A DNA stretch of 8,477 bases from Deltaproteobacteria bacterium (GTDB lineage Bacteria > Desulfobacterota > Syntrophia > Syntrophales > UBA2210), in the NCBI GenBank assembly GCA_016935935.1, contig JAFGPZ010000281.1, positions 1-8,477 of the forward strand, written 5' to 3'. Each line of letters begins with the position of its first letter. The stretch's first letter is position 1. The notes under the pieces are model-generated. The model saw only the letters and a list, made by a program, of their open reading frames with translations. It was not told the origin of the DNA and made no database searches. Made by a program: the position numbers and the translations under genes. Positions 6,994-8,477 of the stretch are shown here, piece after piece.

Positions 6994-8025
6994 ATGAATA
7001 AAATATTAGTAACAGGCGCCAGCGGCTTTATCGGAACTGCTCTGTGCAGTCAATTAGCCCCCGGCAATAAATTAATCGGGGTAGATGTAACAAAAGCGCT
7101 TGGTAAATCTGCGTATATTGAATGGGAGCAGGCCGATCTGTCCGGTAGGAATTCTGTGGCTGCAATTTGCGAAAAGTATTCTCCGGATGTGGTTATTCAC
7201 TGTGCCGGTATTGCCCATCAGAAGATCGGTGCGGTAAGCGCTGCCACCTACATGCGGGTGAACAGTGAAGCAACGGAGAATCTTGCGAAAGCCGCTTCTA
7301 AAGTGAATCCCAACGTTGTATTTATCTTTTTCTCTTCCGTGTCGGTGTATGGGGAAGGGAGACTGGAGACCGGAATATCGGAGTATGGGGAGTGCCGGCC
7401 GTCAAGTGATTATGCTGTAAGTAAGCTGGATGCGGAGAGGCGGTTGCGTGCTATATACGATGAAGGTAAACTTCATAATTTGGTTATTTTGCGGCTGGCT
7501 CCGGTGTATGATCGTGAATGGAGCCTTAATCTTGACCGAAGGGTTTTTGCGCCGGGGAAGCTGGCGTATCTTCGCTTTGGGCCGGGTTCGCAGAGAATGT
7601 CGGCATTGGCGCGGCCTAATCTGGTTGAGTTTATAGACTTTCTTATCCACAGATTTCGCAGATTAACGCAGATTAACGCAAATGAAAATAATATAAAAAA
7701 TAACCGGACCAGACAAAATAATCTGTGTAATCGGTGTAATCTGCGGATTAATGTTTGTGATCCCGAGCCTTATGAATTTAACAGGATCATTCAAGTCTTT
7801 AAACGATCGGGTATCAGGCCGAAAAGGCCTGTAATCTCCGTTCCGCTTTCCCCCGTCTGGCTTGGGACACGAATCGCAGGCTCACTCTTGACTGATAAAA
7901 GAGAATGGATTCATTCTTGTTATGATAAAGTGGCGGGCGATTTAGTGTTTAGCAACAAAAAAATGTTAGAAACCGGTTACACACCTCTTCATAATCTTGA
8001 AAGTATATTTCTTATGGATGGCTGA
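6994..8025 (+). CDS. NAD-dependent nucleotide-sugar epimerase/dehydratase (SDR), with in-frame repeat insert
   Basis: An extended short-chain dehydrogenase acting on a nucleotide sugar. The NAD(P)-binding loop is TGASGFIG (7-14, glycines 8, 11, 14); SSVSVYG (114-120) supplies the active-site Ser, and YAVSK holds the catalytic Tyr140 and Lys144. Neighbouring a phosphoglycosyl transferase, it resembles the WbpV/WreQ type, which reduce a 4-keto sugar to UDP-QuiNAc; a 4-epimerase role (GlcNAc/GalNAc) is also possible. Residues 218-251 (HRFRRLTQINANENNIKNNR and onward) are Asn/Arg-rich, unlike the family, and are the translation of a palindromic DNA repeat at 7643-7750. On both sides the protein looks normal: LVEFIDFLI before, INVCDPEPYEFNRII after. 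The insert is 36 codons in 343; without it the protein would be about 307 residues, ordinary for the family. The frame stays open to the TGA, so the enzyme may be functional. The ATG has no clear Shine-Dalgarno sequence. Confidence 0.9.
   Translation: MNKILVTGASGFIGTALCSQLAPGNKLIGVDVTKALGKSAYIEWEQADLSGRNSVAAICEKYSPDVVIHCAGIAHQKIGAVSAATYMRVNSEATENLAKAASKVNPNVVFIFFSSVSVYGEGRLETGISEYGECRPSSDYAVSKLDAERRLRAIYDEGKLHNLVILRLAPVYDREWSLNLDRRVFAPGKLAYLRFGPGSQRMSALARPNLVEFIDFLIHRFRRLTQINANENNIKNNRTRQNNLCNRCNLRINVCDPEPYEFNRIIQVFKRSGIRPKRPVISVPLSPVWLGTRIAGSLLTDKREWIHSCYDKVAGDLVFSNKKMLETGYTPLHNLESIFLMDG
7643..7750. repeat. Palindromic CACAGATT-type repeat element inserted inside the epimerase gene
   Basis: The left arm (7643-7675) and right arm (7719-7750) are inverted copies: with one 1-base gap about 26 of 32 positions match, beginning TTATCC and ending GGATTA. 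They enclose a 43-base A-rich spacer. The arms consist of repeated CAGATT blocks at a spacing near 10 bases; the left arm contains two exact tandem copies of CGCAGATTAA (7657-7676) plus CGCA. This style of element is known as a dispersed, mostly intergenic repeat in several phyla, including Desulfobacterota and Bacteroidota. Here it is exactly 108 bases long (36 codons) and read through without a stop. The two other forward frames stop within the left arm (TAA at 7664 and at 7674). Exact ends are approximate because no empty site is available for comparison. Confidence 0.85.
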
Positions 8026-8069
8026 TTGTGTGTCGGCACGATGCGAATAAATATCGTATTGATAAACTT

Positions 8070-8477
8070 ATGAAACGCTCGTTCGATTTGGGTGCGGCTC
8101 TCCTACTGCTTCCTTTTTTAACGCTGCCGATTTTTATTATTGTATTTATTATTAAAAGAACATCTCAGGGTCCAATCCTCTACTGGTCTGATCGGGTGGG
8201 GATCGAAAACCGTATATTCCGAATGCCCAAGTTCCGTACGATGCGCATTGACACACCGGCCGTTGCGACTCACCTCTTGGATCATCCCGGATCATACCTT
8301 ACCCCCGTTGGCTCCGTCTTACGCAAGTACAGTCTGGATGAATTGCCCCAGATATACAGTGTTCTGAAGGGTGATATCAGTTTTGTCGGTCCCCGTCCGG
8401 CATTGTATAACCAGGATGATCTTGTGGCGCTGAGGACCGAAAAGGGTATACATAAGATAATTCCCGGAATTACAGGA
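8070..8477 (+). CDS. Initiating phosphoglycosyl transferase, PglC/WcaJ family (3' end outside window)
   Basis: 136 codons are visible and the frame is still open at the right edge. The protein is a monotopic bacterial sugar transferase (PF02397 type) that moves a sugar-1-phosphate from a UDP-sugar to undecaprenyl phosphate, starting repeat-unit assembly at the inner membrane. The N-terminus MKRSFDL leads into a hydrophobic segment (about 8-28) containing prolines 15 and 20, matching the re-entrant membrane helix. Then come GPILYWSDRVG (34-44), MPKFRTMRIDTP (52-63), SLDELPQ with the catalytic Asp90-Glu91 pair, GDISFVGPRPAL (101-112) and the start of PGITG. The lack of extra N-terminal membrane helices puts it with the short PglC-like enzymes, not the long WbaP type. 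ATG 8070 was chosen because it begins the conserved KRxFDL; a GTG at 8028 in the same frame would add 14 residues without family support. It directly follows the epimerase, a pairing that suggests the epimerase makes its substrate. Confidence 0.92.
   Translation, partial: MKRSFDLGAALLLLPFLTLPIFIIVFIIKRTSQGPILYWSDRVGIENRIFRMPKFRTMRIDTPAVATHLLDHPGSYLTPVGSVLRKYSLDELPQIYSVLKGDISFVGPRPALYNQDDLVALRTEKGIHKIIPGITG

Noticed and set aside
7643..7750. Possible CRISPR array because of the repeated CAGATT units
   Set aside because: The units are only about 10 bases apart with no spacers of 25-40 bases, and the two arms are inverted, not direct, copies. No cas gene is nearby.
8140..8367. 75-codon open frame on the plus strand in another frame
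   Set aside because: The frame starting at 8070 gives a clear phosphoglycosyl transferase over the same bases.

Overview
This window looks like part of a surface-polysaccharide (O-antigen or capsule type) gene cluster from a Gram-negative bacterium, with the tail of an insertion sequence at its left edge. The enzyme set and order resemble O-antigen loci: GT4 glycosyltransferases, an AsnB-like amidotransferase, a methyltransferase, a GT4 enzyme, an NAD-dependent sugar epimerase/reductase, and an initiating phosphoglycosyl transferase. The dispersed CACAGATT-type palindromic repeat and the transposase style would fit Desulfobacterota (Geobacter/Desulfo-type bacteria), but this assignment is an inference without any marker gene.

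Layout: 2-433 is the C-terminal part of an IS5-type DDE transposase running in from the left. 434-677 is AT-rich non-coding DNA holding the IS tail, a strong hairpin and no convincing promoter. Seven genes follow, all on the + strand and tightly packed. GT4 transferase 1 (678-1853) overlaps GT4 transferase 2 (1822-2955, TTG start) by 32 bases. Three bases separate that from an AsnB-like glutamine amidotransferase (2959-4893), which overlaps a SAM methyltransferase (4890-5750, GTG start) by four bases. A third GT4 transferase (5795-6949, TTG start), an epimerase/reductase (6994-8025) and a PglC/WcaJ-type sugar-phosphate transferase (8070 to the right edge) follow, separated by three 44-base gaps.

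How they may work together (inference): the epimerase/reductase finishes a UDP-linked sugar, and the membrane phosphoglycosyl transferase puts that sugar-1-phosphate on undecaprenyl phosphate. The three GT4 enzymes extend the lipid-linked repeat unit. The amidotransferase and methyltransferase decorate sugars, probably by amidating a uronic acid and methylating a hydroxyl or amine. No flippase (Wzx), polymerase (Wzy) or length regulator lies in the window, so they must be elsewhere if this is a Wzx/Wzy system.

The most striking observation is inside the epimerase gene. A 108-base imperfect palindromic repeat (7643-7750), of the dispersed kind normally seen between genes, sits inside the reading frame. 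It is a multiple of three long, is read in the only stop-free forward frame, and adds about 36 residues of low-complexity Asn/Arg-rich sequence at a helix-strand junction without breaking the protein. The remaining content is conventional polysaccharide biosynthesis; I see no evidence for a wholly new multi-gene system.
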